From Ceratotherium simum simum (lineage: Eukaryota > Chordata > Mammalia > Perissodactyla > Rhinocerotidae): a stretch of 64,000 bases of DNA. A program made the position numbers and the translations under genes. The DNA lies in the NCBI RefSeq assembly GCF_000283155.1, contig NW_004454195.1:4474569-4538568 (forward strand). The letters are read 5' to 3'. A model generated the notes under the pieces. The model was not told where the DNA came from, made no database searches, and was given only the letters and a program-made list of their open reading frames with translations. How positions within the stretch are numbered: the first letter of the stretch is position 1; each line of letters begins with the position of its first letter. Shown piece after piece: positions 21,140-32,650 of this stretch.

Positions 21140-23805
21140 TCATTTTTTAAAAATAATTTTATGGAGGTCATATTGGCTTATAACATTGTGTAAATTTCAA
21201 GTGTACGTTATTATATATCAGTTTCTGTATAGATTGCATCATGTTCACCACCAATAGTCTAGTTTTTATCCATCACCATACATATGTGCCCCTTTACCCC
21301 TTTCACCCTCCTTCCACCCTTCTCCTCTGGTAGCCACTAATCTGTTCTCCTTATCCATGTGTTTGTTTATCTTCCACATATGAGTGAAATCATATGGTGT
21401 TTGTCTTTCTCTGTCTGGCTTATTTCCGTTAACATAATACCCTCAAGGTCCATCCATGTTGTTGCAAATGGGATGATTTTGGCTTTCTTTATGGCTGAGT
21501 AGTTTTCCATTGTATATATATACCACATCTTCTTTATCCAGTCATCCATTGATGGGCACTTGGGTTGCTTTCACGTCTTGGCTATGGTGCATAATGCTGC
21601 AATGAACATACAGGTGAGTAAATCTCTTTGAATTGTGATTTCATATTCTTTGGATAAATACCCAGTAGTGGGATAGCTGGGCCATATGGTATTTCTATTT
21701 TGAATTTTTTGAGAAATCTCCATACTGTTTTCCATAGTGGTTGCACCAGTTTGCACTCCCACCAGCAGTGTATGAGGGTTCCCTTTTCTCCATATCCTCT
21801 CCAACATTTGTTATTTCTTGTCTTGTTCATTATAGCCATTCTGATGGGTGTAAGGTGATATCTCATTGTAGTTTTGATTTACATTTCCCTAATAATCAGT
21901 GATGTTAAACATCTTCTCATGTGTCTGTTGGCCTTCTGTATATCTTCTTTGGAAAAATGTCTTTTCATATCCTCTGCTCATTTTTTGATCACATTGTTTT
22001 TTTTTTGTCATTGAGTTGTATGAGTTCTTTACCTATTTTTGGAAATTAACCCCTTGTTGGATACATGATTTGCAAATATTTTCCCCCAGTTGGTGGGTTG
22101 TCTTTTCATTTTGTTCTTGGTTTCCTTTGCCTTGCAGAAGCTTTTTAGTCTGATGCAGTCTCATTTGTTTACTTTTTCTTTTGTTTCCCTTGCCTGAGTA
22201 GACATGGTATTCAGAAAGGTATTGCTAAGACTGATGTCAAAGAGCATACTATCTATATTTTCTTCTAGGATTTTTATGGTTTCAGGTCTTAGAGTCAAGT
22301 CTTTAATCCCTTCTGTGTTAATTTGTGTGTGTGGGGTGTAAGATAATGGTCTACTTTCATTCTTTTGCATGTGGCTGTCCAGTTTTCCCAACACCGTTTA
22401 TTGAAGAGACTTTACTTTCTCCATTGTATGTTCTTGGCCCTGTTGTCAAAGATTAGCTGTCTGGAGATGTGTGGTTTTATTTCTGGGCTTTCAATTCTGT
22501 TCTGTTCTGTGTGTCAGTTTTTCTGCCAGTACCATGCTGTTTTGATTACCATAGCTTTGTAGTATGTTTTGAAGTCAGGGATTGTGATACCTCCAGCTCT
22601 GTTCTTTTTTGTCAGGATTGCTTTGGCTATTCGGGGTCTTTTGTTCCATATAAATTTTAGGATTCTTTGTTCTATTTCCATGAAGAATGTCATTGGGATT
22701 CCGACTGGGATTGCATTGAATCTATAGATTGCTTTAGGAAGTATGGACATTTTGACTATGTTAATTCTTCCAATCCATGAGCACAGAATATCTTTCCATT
22801 TCCTTGTGTCTTTTTTGATCTCTTTCAATAATGTCTTATAGTTGTCAGTGTATAGGTCTTGCATCTCCTTGTTTAAACTCATTCCTAGGTATTTTATTCT
22901 TTTTGTTGCAATTGTAAATGGAATTCTATTCTTGACTTCTCTTTCTCTAGTTCATTATTAGTGTATAGGAATGCAACTGATTTTTGTAAGTTGATTTTGT
23001 ACCCTGCAACTTTGCTTTAGTTGTTGATTATCTCTAATAGTTTTCTTTAGGGTTTTCTATATATAGAATCATGTCATCTGCAAACAGTGAGAGTTTTACT
23101 TCTTCCTTTCCAATTTGGATCCCTTTTATTTGTTTTTCTTGCCTAAATGCTCTGACTAAAACTTCCAGTACTATGTTGAATAGGAGTGGCAAGAGTGGGC
23201 ATCCTTATCTTGTTCCTATTCTCAGAGGAATGGCTTTCAGTTTTTCACCATTAAGTATGATGTTGGCTGTGGGTTTGTCATACGTGGCCTTTATTATGTT
23301 GAGGTACTTTCCTTCTATACCCATTTTATTGAGAGTTTTTATCATAAATGGATGCTGTATCTTGTCAAATGCTTTCTCTGCATCTATTGAGATGACCATG
23401 TGATTCTTATTCCTCATTTTGTTAATGTGGTATATCACATTGATTGATTTGCGGATGTTGAAGCATCCCTGCATCCCTGGAATAAATCCCACTTGATCAT
23501 GGCTTATGATCCTTTTAATGTATTGCCATATTCAATTTGCTAATATTTTGTTGAGGATTTTTGCATCTATATTTATCAGCAATATTGGCCTGTTATTTTC
23601 CTGTTTTGTGTTGCCCTTGTCTGGTTTTGGTATCAGGGTAATGTTGGCCTTATAGAATGAGTTAGGAAGCATCCTGTCCTCTTCAATATTTCAGAATAGT
23701 TTGAGAAGGATAGAGATTAAATCTTCTTTGAATGTTGTGTAGAATTCACCAAAGAAGCCATCTGGTCCTGGACTTTTGTTTATTGGGAGGTTTTTGATTA
23801 TGTTG
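21140..23805 (-). mobile_element. 5'-truncated L1 LINE (ORF2 3' half and 3' UTR)
   Basis: A perissodactyl-type L1 in reverse orientation. Poly(T) at about 21130 marks its tail, then a 3' UTR (21150-21360), then ORF2 read on the minus strand. A reverse-transcriptase FADD motif is visible at 23073-23084. The upstream fragment at 23205-23492 carries the conserved [12 protein letters not shown] segment. ORF2 is split by stops and frameshifts (separate pieces at about 21367-21549, 21582-21866, 22514-22882 and 23205-23492), so it is dead. The start of ORF2, ORF1 and the 5' UTR are absent. The 3' end matches the copy at 58766-59404. Confidence 0.95.
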
Positions 23806-23809
23806 AATC

Positions 23810-24370
23810 AAGATCTGAATGAAGAGAAGTAATTAGCTTTATGAAGACTGGGAAGGAGCATTCTAGGCATAAGAAACAACTATGGGAAAGCCCTTAAGTT
23901 TGGAACAAACTTGGCATGTTCAGGGAAAACAAAGAATGTATGGCTAGATTCTACTGAGCAATGGGGTACATTATACTCAGTATCCCATAAGGCCTATGTT
24001 GAGAAGTTGGGAAGTTTTTCTCTGCAATGGAAAACATTTGAAGGGTTTTGTCTAGAAGTCCAATGCACTATCCATTGCACCACAGAGCCAGGTTGAAGGG
24101 TTTTAATTAGGGAAGCGACATAATCTGATTTCATTTCAAAAATATCCCTCTGGGTGTTGTGTGAAGAATGATGTATAAAGGCCAAAGAGGGAAAAGACAC
24201 AAAGTTAAAAGCTTGTATATTGGCCCAGCAAGAAGTGATTGTGGCCTGGACCAGAGTGGTAGTAGAGAGAAGTGGATGGATTTGAGGACAGAGTAGACTG
24301 GACTTGCTGTGTGGGGGGAAGAGTCAGGGTGAGGGGGAAGCAGAGAAGACTTCTTGGTTTTGGTATGAGC
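23810..24370 (+). repeat. ancient interspersed repeat, copy A (family not named)
   Basis: Contains the common mammalian words GGAAGGAGCATTCTAGGCAT, GAAGGGTTTT, GAAGCGACATAATCTGATTT, GTGGCCTGGACCAGAGTGGT and GACTTCTTGGTTTTGG. A second copy lies at 27420-28060. I recognise it as a dispersed family but cannot assign the name. A tRNA-half retroposon interrupts it at 24050-24092. Confidence 0.65.
24051..24089 (-). pseudogene. retroposed 5' half of tRNA-Arg(TCT)
   Basis: On the minus strand, 39 bases match the 5' half of tRNA-Arg(TCT): acceptor strand GGCTCTG, TG, D-arm GTGC-AATGGATA-GTGC, then A, TTGGA, CT, anticodon TCT and AGA. It stops just past the anticodon. The two D-stem C-to-T changes are both at CpG sites of the parent, as expected from decay. 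A perfect 12-bp duplication TTGAAGGGTTTT flanks it (24038-24049 and 24093-24104). The junction reads TT/AAAA on the insertion strand, the L1 endonuclease preference. There is no poly(A) tail. It is not a functional tRNA gene. Confidence 0.85.
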
Positions 24371-26800
24371 AAGTTTTCTCTGGTTTCACGGCTAGTAAGT
24401 GGCGGAGCTAAATTTAAGCCCAAGGTCTGGTTCCAGAGCTGCTCTTCATCTCATTCTTTTTTTTGGTGGCTGCTGAATTGAAACCCAGCACTGCAGCTCC
24501 CCATCTTCCCCAACCACTTAATCTGAAACTCTCGCCATTGGGCCTTGGTATAGCCTGGGCCTTCCTCAAGGCCCTTCCTGGGCCTTCCCTGGACCTTAGA
24601 CTGCTCAGGATTTAGATTCTCAGAGCAACCAGAGAAGAGGGTCTGGAGCTGTGAGGATATACAAAGGGGCCGCCACTGAAGGCCTGGTGTCACACAGGGA
24701 AACCTCTACCTTCTCCTGTCCCCATTCTTATTTTCCTAAAATTCTCACCCTGCAACCCCCCACTCCTTCCCCTCTCCTTTGGTCTCCCCGGGCAGCTACC
24801 CCCACCTCTGTGTGGGCCCATGTACCATATACTGTAAAGTCATCTTATCATCTCAGGGGCTACCGGGACACACTTACCACTTTGGAAAACACTTCACTAA
24901 GCAATTCTTTCCACCTGATGTGAAAGAAACAAAGGAGAAGCAGCAGAAGGTGGTATTAGAGAAGTCAGAGGAGCAGAGAGCTTCAAAAACAAGAGAATAG
25001 CTTCTGATGTCAACCACGACAGAGAGATCCAGTGGTAAGAGAACTGAAAGAGGTCATCAGATTTGGCTAATGGGAGAAAAGCTTCGGAAGGGTAGACGGG
25101 CAAAATTGTATTCCAGTGGATTGAGAGGTTAAAGAAAAGCAAAGAACAGGGACATGACTATAAATTAGACTTTCAGGCAATCTGAGAGACAGTGACTGAA
25201 GAAAAGGAGGTAGATCTGCAGCTTAAGGGGAAAGTAGGACCAAGAAGAATAATTTTAATATAGGGCATATATGAAAGCACTTTTAAAGTGTTATGCAAAT
25301 ATAAGGGTTATTCATATTTGACCTTTTCATATGCTGCCTTTCACTTATTTCTTTTTATCTCAATGCCCTATTTACCTAAGCAAATTCTAAGTGAAATAAT
25401 AAATCATGTTTAATACTTCTTGGTATCACCAACATAATGTCCTACACAGAGAGATCAGTGAAAACCTGACTACTAAAATATAAAATCAAAATATATGGAA
25501 GTGTCTAAGACACTGTTACGCATATATACACCCGTCCCAATTAATTTGTTTACTATGCAGTGTATTATTTGAGAATAGATACTAAGTCCTGTGTGTCTTG
25601 GTATTTGTTGTAATACTTAACCAAGGGCCTTGAACATAGTAGGCACTCAATTAACATTTGCTGATAGATTTCAATTACTTATATGAATTATCCTCCAGTT
25701 CTCACTTCAAATGGCAAATTGTCTTTTGGCAATAACCAAAATTACAATGTAATTACATTAAATTGCATTCAAATATGTGGATTGTTTCACCTCTTTCCCA
25801 ATGAAATCCAGATGTGCTACTTCACCAATTAAACCACCCCTTTATCAAAGTTCCATTAATCTCCTGGAGGTATCACTGTACTCATTAACTAAATGTCAGG
25901 TAGGCACAGAAGCTACTCCGGATTTCACTTAATAAACCAGAGCAATTTAAAGTAATTACTCATACCTTGTGAAAAGAAGCCAATATGTAGCCAGTTTAAC
26001 CTGTTAGAGATCTGTGGGTCAAAGAACCCATAAAATGAGGGGTATTGGGAATAGGAGCCTTAGTCCCTTTGCCAAGACTTTCAAATCAGCAATTATTTAC
26101 CCTAAAAAAGGACAGAGCTGACTTGTGGAAAACTTAAAAAAGCCATTTCAAATGTTTGCAGAATACTTAAAAAATGTTAAATTGCCCAATTTACTGCCTA
26201 GATTTAGCTTATTATCTGAAAAGTTATTTTAGTAACCATCTGAATTATAGTGTCCCTTTTAATCCACCTTAATATAGTGTCCCTTTCTCACCTTAATGTG
26301 ATTTACTTTCCAGAATCATGAGCAGTGCTTTACGCCATTTGCAATAGCAAGGAAATAAATTATAAAATGTATGACTTGCCACATAGCAATTTTCAATATA
26401 CAGATTATCCTTTGGACTTATTTTAACTCTTCACACTTATACATTATTTAGTATACTTAAAAATACTTTCAAGAAAGGAATGAAATGAGGCCACTTTTGT
26501 TAATGTACTAGTCAATATAATAGACTAGTTATTAGAATAGATAATCAGGAAAATTGTAGATGCTTCTATATTATTACACAAAAAATAATTTATATAATAT
26601 TAATTACTATAAAATGAGTTTATTCCACAACTTATAGAGTGACCATAATTAAATAACTGAACAACTAGACCCAATTTTTAGATATTTAGACTCTATAAAT
26701 CATATTATCTGAAGGCCAAATGATCTGTTTCCCTCCTCTGAAAATGACCTCATCTATTAACCTGTTAGGTTAATAAACTACTCAAAGAAGGGAAAGATAA
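24371..26800. other. non-coding sequence with an L2 fragment
   Basis: Unrecognised sequence apart from an L2 3' fragment at about 25585-25670 (GGGCCTTGAACATAGTAGGC). Short ORFs have no homology. A small imperfect direct repeat (ATAGTGTCCCTTT) lies near 26247 and 26274. Confidence 0.5.
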
Positions 26801-26975
26801 CCAATATTTACTGAACACTTACTATATCCAGACATTTTTTATCTAAGTCTCTTAAACCTTCACAACACACTTCTAAGGTGAATATAATCCTCATTTTTTT
26901 TTTTTTTTTTTTATAATCCTCATTTTTAGATGAGGAAAATGAGTTTCCAAAGTATAAGTAACTCACCCAAGAGCA
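26800..26975 (-). repeat. MIR SINE, reverse, with poly(T) insertion
   Basis: Reverse MIR words: ATTTACTGAACACTTACTAT, AACCTTCACAACACACTTCT, then TTTTTAGATGAGGAAAATGAG. In the middle, a 16-bp duplication TATAATCCTCATTTTT (26883-26898 and 26912-26927) flanks a T run, which indicates a separate insertion event. Confidence 0.75.
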
Positions 26976-27419
26976 AACAACTAGAGGAGCCTTGGCTGGT
27001 GTTTAAAGAAAGACAACTTTGTTTGCGATCAATGCCCAGGTCATTTCTCCTCAACAAAGAGTCTTCAATTAAACAAACAAAACAAAGCAAAATAATGTTT
27101 CTATTATAATCAAAATATCCATATTCCCTACAAAAATATGACCTCAAATAGTCATTTGCAAGTATCTAATTTTTTCCTTTTTCTCAAAAAAGTTACTAAA
27201 TTTATTTACTATCTTAACTAGTTGCCTCATTTATGCTGCATTCAGTGAGCATATATTAAGAAATGCATATAAAAGAACACTAAAATATTTTAGTGTTGTT
27301 GGCGTGCACACTACACAGGTTGGGAGTAAAGGAGGAAGGAGGAATGGTAATAAATGGCACCCAGAAGTTAAATCAGGACCAGTTCCCAAGCGTACTTGTA
27401 AGCCATGCTTCAGCATCTG

Positions 27420-28060
27420 AACCCTCCTGACGGTGATGCAGAGGCATTAAAGGATTTCAACCAGGGGAGTGAAATGATTGGATTTATATTTTAAATAGAT
27501 CATGCTGGGGGCAGTGTGATGAACGGTCTGAAGCGGGCACCAGTCTAGATAGGAGAACAGTTAAAATGCTGCCACAGTATCCAAGGCTAGAAAATGACAA
27601 GGTCCTTCTCTACAGTAGTGGCAGCACGAATGGAGCTGAAAGGTAAATTCCAGAGACCTTGAGAAGGTAGAGTGGAGAAGACTTAGTAAATCACTGGATA
27701 GCAGGGTGAAAGAAAGCTGAAGAAGGAATTAAAATTGTTCCCTTTAATGACCTGCACCAGTGACTTGACAGTAGTGTCATTCATCAAAAAGAGTGACCCT
27801 TAGAGAAACAGCAGTCTTGAGGGGGAGCCCAGGAGTTCATGTTTAAATACCTGAGTTTGAAATCGATGTGAGACATCCACAATGGAGCTGTTTAGTAGGT
27901 CTGGAGTGCAGGAGAGAAGCTAGGGCCCTTAAACACAGATTCCAGGAGCCAATAGTTTTGTATATCCTTTTTAAAGCCATAGAAGTGAATGAGAGCATGT
28001 TAGTTGGATGCTCTTACTCACCAGAGAAGGTGAGGGGAAGTGAAAGAGAGAGCCACAGAC
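27420..28060 (+). repeat. ancient interspersed repeat, copy B (same family as 23810-24370)
   Basis: Shares family words in order: GATTTCAACCAGGGGAGTGA, AGATCATGCTGGGGGCAGTG, ACCAGTCTAGATAGGAGAAC, AGGAGTTCATGTTTAAATAC, CTGTTTAGTAGGTCTGGAGT, then AAGCCATAGAAGTGAATGAG. No coding capacity. Confidence 0.65.
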
Positions 28061-28135
28061 TATCAATATTTAAGGCGTGGTCAGCAGCAGAAGAGCCCAA
28101 GACACGCAAACATGGAGCAACAGAAACCTAGGAGA

Positions 28136-28353
28136 GGGCCGGCCTGGTGGCTTAGCGGTTAAGTGCACGCGCTCCACTGCTGGCAGCCCGGGTTTGGATC
28201 CCGGGCGCGCACTGACGCACCGCTTCTCTGACCACGCTGAGGCCGGGTCCCACATACACCAACTAGAAGGATGTGCAGCTATAACATACAACTATCTACT
28301 GGGGCTTTGGGGGGAATAAATAAGTAAATAAAATTAAAAAAAAAAAAAAAGAA
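28136..28353 (+). mobile_element. ERE1 SINE, perfect 14-bp TSD
   Basis: Nearly intact ERE1: GGGCCGGCCTGGTGGCTTAG, A- and B-box-like words, GGATGTGCAGCTATAACATA, a GGGGGGAATAAATAAG tail and poly(A). The perfect duplication AGAAACCTAGGAGA (28122-28135 and 28354-28367) points to a recent insertion. Confidence 0.95.
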
Positions 28354-28367
28354 AGAAACCTAGGAGA

Positions 28368-29739
28368 ATCTGGTGTCATAGAAGCCAAAGGAGGAGAGCT
28401 TCAAGAAGGAGGACGTGATCAGCAGTGTCCAGTACTCCAGGGAGGGCCGTTCGGATCAAGATCGAACGGCACACAATGGATTTAGCAACAAAGACAACAT
28501 TGACTAACAAGGTGAGAGCCGGGTCAGTGGAGTGTGGGAATGGAAGCCAGACCAAAGTTCTCATCTGATAGAATTTCCTGAATGAAACAAAGAAATCATC
28601 TATGACTCTTTTTGCTAAAGGCTTTGTGCCAATTATAAAGTTTAAACTTTTTTCAAGCACTCTCATTTAGGTGGCAATTAAATAAGCAAAGTCCTTGTCC
28701 ATTCTCTTTCCTTAATTACAGCTTTCACAATCTATTCACTTTCATGTACCAACAAACTCATCTGTAAAATGGGTTTGCTGCAGCATCAGGTTGAAGCTGG
28801 GGTTACATGCAAAAGTTATTGTTAACTCAAACCAGTTAATACAGGGAATATAGGGAATACATTTAGAAGAAACTTCTTAGAACACGATTCCAATTCTGAT
28901 AATTTGTAGACACAGCACAGGGGCTCATTTAAAGCTAAATCCTGAAATGTTGTGTCGTCTTCCGTATGTACATTTGTCGTAGAAGACTATTTTAAGAGAG
29001 TTAACTGTTTTGTAAATATTGGTGCTGGAGGTTAGAATTAACCTCTAATGTAGAGTTAATCATGTTCTATTAGGTTCTTACTGGTAGAGTTTTCTTTCAG
29101 AGAATGTGATTTGTCAACACACATGCTTAAATCAGGGTAATAATGATCCTCACCTCCTGTATTGTTTCAAAGATTTCTTCTTCTTTCTCAGTTTACTTAC
29201 GTAATTTTTTAAATAATGATGGCAAGTAGAATTAACTTGGCTTGTTTTAATAGTGTTCCCTGACACTACTTAAATTGTAGCTTATGTTTGTCAATTTCAA
29301 TAATATTGTAAATACATGTATATAAGACATAAAAAATATATGTGTGTGTATGTGCCAGGTGTTTTTAGGAAAATTTTTCCTCCCTGGAGAGGGAGAGAGA
29401 ACAGAAAGAAAGAGGACAGACAAGAGGAGAAACTCTCTCTCCTCTCTTCCAGCTTCCAGGTGTTGTTCAGTGAGGGTGAGATGCCTGGAGCTGCTCAACC
29501 CATTAATTTGGTCCAGGGATGGCAGAGCAGTAGGAAGGAAAGAGCCTGGGTCCCTGATGACACTACGGAGCTGTTCAATCAACTGGGAACTGCTCACTTG
29601 ACATCGTGTTGGATGAGATAGTGACCCTAATAATTAAACCCATTTTTAAATAGGGTATTTGTTTCCTTTCAATCAAGAGAACTAATTTTACACACACACA
29701 CAGTGAATTACACACTACAAGACTATATATTTGGTTCTT
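28368..29739. other. non-coding sequence, nothing recognised
   Basis: The first ~300 bases may be the tail of the ancient repeat that ERE1 interrupted (GAAGAGCCC before it, CAAGGTGAGAGCCGGGTCAG after it). The rest is unremarkable. A short (AC)n sits at about 29692-29702. Confidence 0.45.
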
Positions 29740-29754
29740 AAAGAGTAAGAATTT

Positions 29755-30007
29755 CAGAGCCAGCCCTGACGGCCTAGTGGTTAAAGTTCCATGCTTTCCA
29801 CATTGGCTACCCAGATTCATTTCCTGGTGGCAGAACCAGACCATCTGTCCGTCAGTTGCCATGCTGTGGCAGTGGCTCACACAGAACTAGAAGGACTTAC
29901 AACTAGATATACAACCATGCTTGGGGCTTCGGGGAGAAGGAAAAAAAAGGTGGAGGAAGATGGGCAACAGAGGTTAGCTCAGGGCGAATCCCTCTCTGCA
30001 AATAAAA
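29755..30007 (+). mobile_element. ERE SINE, perfect 15-bp TSD
   Basis: ERE landmarks: GAGCCAGCCCTGACGGCCTA, GCCATGCTGTGGCAGTGGC, GAGGAAGATGGGCAACAGAG, then GGTTAGCTCAGGGC. The perfect duplication AAAGAGTAAGAATTT lies at 29740-29754 and 30008-30022. Confidence 0.93.
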
Positions 30008-30022
30008 AAAGAGTAAGAATTT

Positions 30023-31975
30023 AATTCATAACAATAAACAAAGGAGGTTTTAGTCACACCATTTAGATGCATCATTTAGTCAAAATTGATCTCTCTTGAA
30101 AGTCTGGCAAAGGCTACTCTGTTCCAGTATAAAAGTAGCAAAAGTTACTTTGATGAAAAATTAGGGTTGAAAACAGTCTTCATTTAAAAAAAATTAGCAG
30201 GAACAATCAAGTTAGGATTCTCAAAAATAAACATGATTTTTGGCCACAGTGCAATTAAGTTATGGTATTTTTAACAGAATTAGTTATAGCTAATAATAAA
30301 AGACTCATCAAGTTTTAAAGTTTTGTGTCCATAGAATTTTAAAAGAAGAAAAAAAATTGAAAAAAATGTACTTTGAAATCTTTCAATTAAATCAATACAA
30401 CTATGCGTGATTTTTGATCCACCATTATAAACTGTAATACCCTAAGAGGAATATGTTATATTAACTCTAGTAAGGAGGAGAATATAGAATTGATTTAAGA
30501 ATACTTTTTTCCTTTGTTTAGAGATTTTAATTAATTTTGAAATAGGGGTATTTCCCTTCTACACTGGAATTTGAATAAAATAGAATTTCCCTTCTAAAGT
30601 GGAATCTGGATGCTCTTTCTGGACTTAATTTTTGTCAGGAAAATAATTCTTTAGTACAGTACGGTGGAAATGACAAGAAACTTGGGGAGCAGGTGGGAAG
30701 GAGACCCACAGAATCATAATTATCTCACAGAGAAAGGAAAAACTAAGTAGCGTCCAACATACTCTTTTAGAGTTTAGGAAAGCGGATTTCAAAATATTCA
30801 CAGATGAGTACAACTGAAAATGAGAAAGAGTGCAAGAGAAGAGAGGACTCTCAAAATTGGAATCATTTGTGAATGTATTATTAGAACTTGCACGAGGACG
30901 GAAAGGTGAAGATGGCCGCAAGCAGGCTGCCTGCAAAGCTTTGTGTGTGCTCAGATTGTAAAAGGGCGCGAGCCGAATATGAAAGCAGGGACATGACCAA
31001 GGATCATGAGAGAAGGGCACCAACCTGAAACAGATTCAAAGTTTTACACCTAGAGGCCTCTGAAGCATATCCCTGAAGGCAGAAGGGTCTGTGGCTCAGA
31101 AATGAAGCACGGAAAGACAGGGATAGGCCCATTGCTTGGTCTAGAGAAAATGCAGAACGATTTTGCTTCCATTTTGTTTGCATCTTCAGCATCAGGAGAC
31201 TTGACTCTAGAAAGAGAAGAGCATGCTGACTGAGAGAAACCAAGGCCTCAAATGGGGGTGTTAGTTAGAGCTGGCCCTGCTTGTCTCCCTGAGGTTGAGG
31301 CTCTGAGGCCCCACAGGAGTACCTCCCAGAGACCCAAACAGCTTACCGATGACAGAAGGACTACCCTTGGGCATCTTCACATAATCACGGCAACAGGCAG
31401 AGAAGGGCAAACACCCTTCTTCTTCAAGAGGGAAGGGAAGGAGTAAGATTAACCACAGGCCAAAGTGCTTTACATCAACTCCAGAAAAAGTCAAGATTTT
31501 CCTTCTATTTAACCAATGGTGATCATTGAGAAAATAATTCAGCAATCACATGGAGCCAAACTAAATTTAATAAAATCACTACATGCTAGTTTCTTTTTTA
31601 ACAGGAGCTACTAATCTGGTATATATGAATATTATATTCAATGTAAATTCTGATTTCAGCAAAACATTTCACCAAGTCACATGACATTCTCCAAATCTCT
31701 TTCAAACAAACCTAAGATTTGGTGATTCTTCAAAAGTGCCTTTTGTTTTCTTTTGTGACTTCATTCATTCTTAGCACTGTTATTACTTCAGATATTGGAA
31801 AATCTTGCAAATGAATTCTAATTAAATTGCTATTCAAAATAATTGTAATGGACATGTTGATCAATGTAAATGCGATGGTGAAGTGAATGCTCTTAGGCAT
31901 GAACAATACACATAACTAACCACTTTCTAAAAATTACCTTGAAAATATGCCATATTTTAAATTTTTGTCTTATGC
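30023..31975. other. non-coding sequence, nothing recognised
   Basis: AT-rich DNA with several random ORFs. The 30640-31500 part is of more even composition but matches nothing I know. A diverged direct repeat (GAATTTCCCTTCTA-like words) lies at about 30545-30600. Confidence 0.4.
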
Positions 31976-31979
31976 TTAA

Positions 31980-32180
31980 TGGAAAAGAGGGTCAATTGTG
32001 GAATTACACTGCCCAGGTTCAGTTCTAGTTCTTATTAGACTTGGGGCAGATTACTTAACTTCTCTGGACATCATTTTCTTATCTATAAAACGGGTATAAT
32101 GATCTCAAAGGGCTAGTATTAAATGAAACAAATATAAAGCACAAGTATATATAGTGCTTAATAAATGTCATTGTTGATGC
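31980..32180 (+). repeat. MIR SINE, near full length
   Basis: MIR words in order: GGAATTACACTGCCCAGGTTC, TTACTTAACTTCTCTGGACA, TTTCTTATCTATAAAACGGG, then GTGCTTAATAAATGTCATTG. Confidence 0.8.
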
Positions 32181-32269
32181 CATTAGTGGTGGTAATAGTT
32201 ATGTAGTAATTTCATTTGTCTCAGAGCAAGCCAATCAATAACAGTCTGCGTGAAAATGGTCTTCTCTAT

Positions 32270-32650
32270 TTGTATTAGGTAAGATTTTGTTTGCAAGCAA
32301 CAGACCACCGGACTAAAAGTGGCCTGGTCAATGTGAAGTTGTTTCCTGCACATAACAAGAAGTTTAGTGGTGCTGTTCTTGAATTGGTTCCAGAGTTCAC
32401 CACGTCTTGGCTCTGGATCAGCATCTCCATGGTTCTCTTGGGCTTTCCCTCATGGCCACAGGATAAGCCACCGCAGCTGCACCAAACAGGAAGGAAACAG
32501 GAACAGGCACTCATCAAAGGCCTCTCACCCATTATGCGGCAGGAAAAATCATTCTCAGACACCCCCGCTCCCCTGCAGCCTTTCGCTTAGGTCACCTTAT
32601 GGGACACATGGCAGTTCCTGGCCACAAAGGAGTCTGGGAATTGAGTATCT
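32270..32650. repeat. possible old interspersed repeat (unnamed)
   Basis: The region with AAGCAACAGACCACCGGACT, TTTCCCTCATGGCCACAGG and GGCACTCATCAAAGGCCTCT has the look of an old dispersed repeat with a CpG-rich history, but I cannot assign a family. The open frames across it have no homology. Confidence 0.35.

Noticed and set aside
21367..23492. L1 ORF2 fragments as genes
   Set aside because: They are pieces of one 5'-truncated, stop- and frameshift-broken LINE, annotated as a single mobile element.
24051..24089. Functional tRNA-Arg gene
   Set aside because: Only the 5' half is present. The T arm, variable region and 3' acceptor strand are missing, and target-site duplications mark a retroposed copy.
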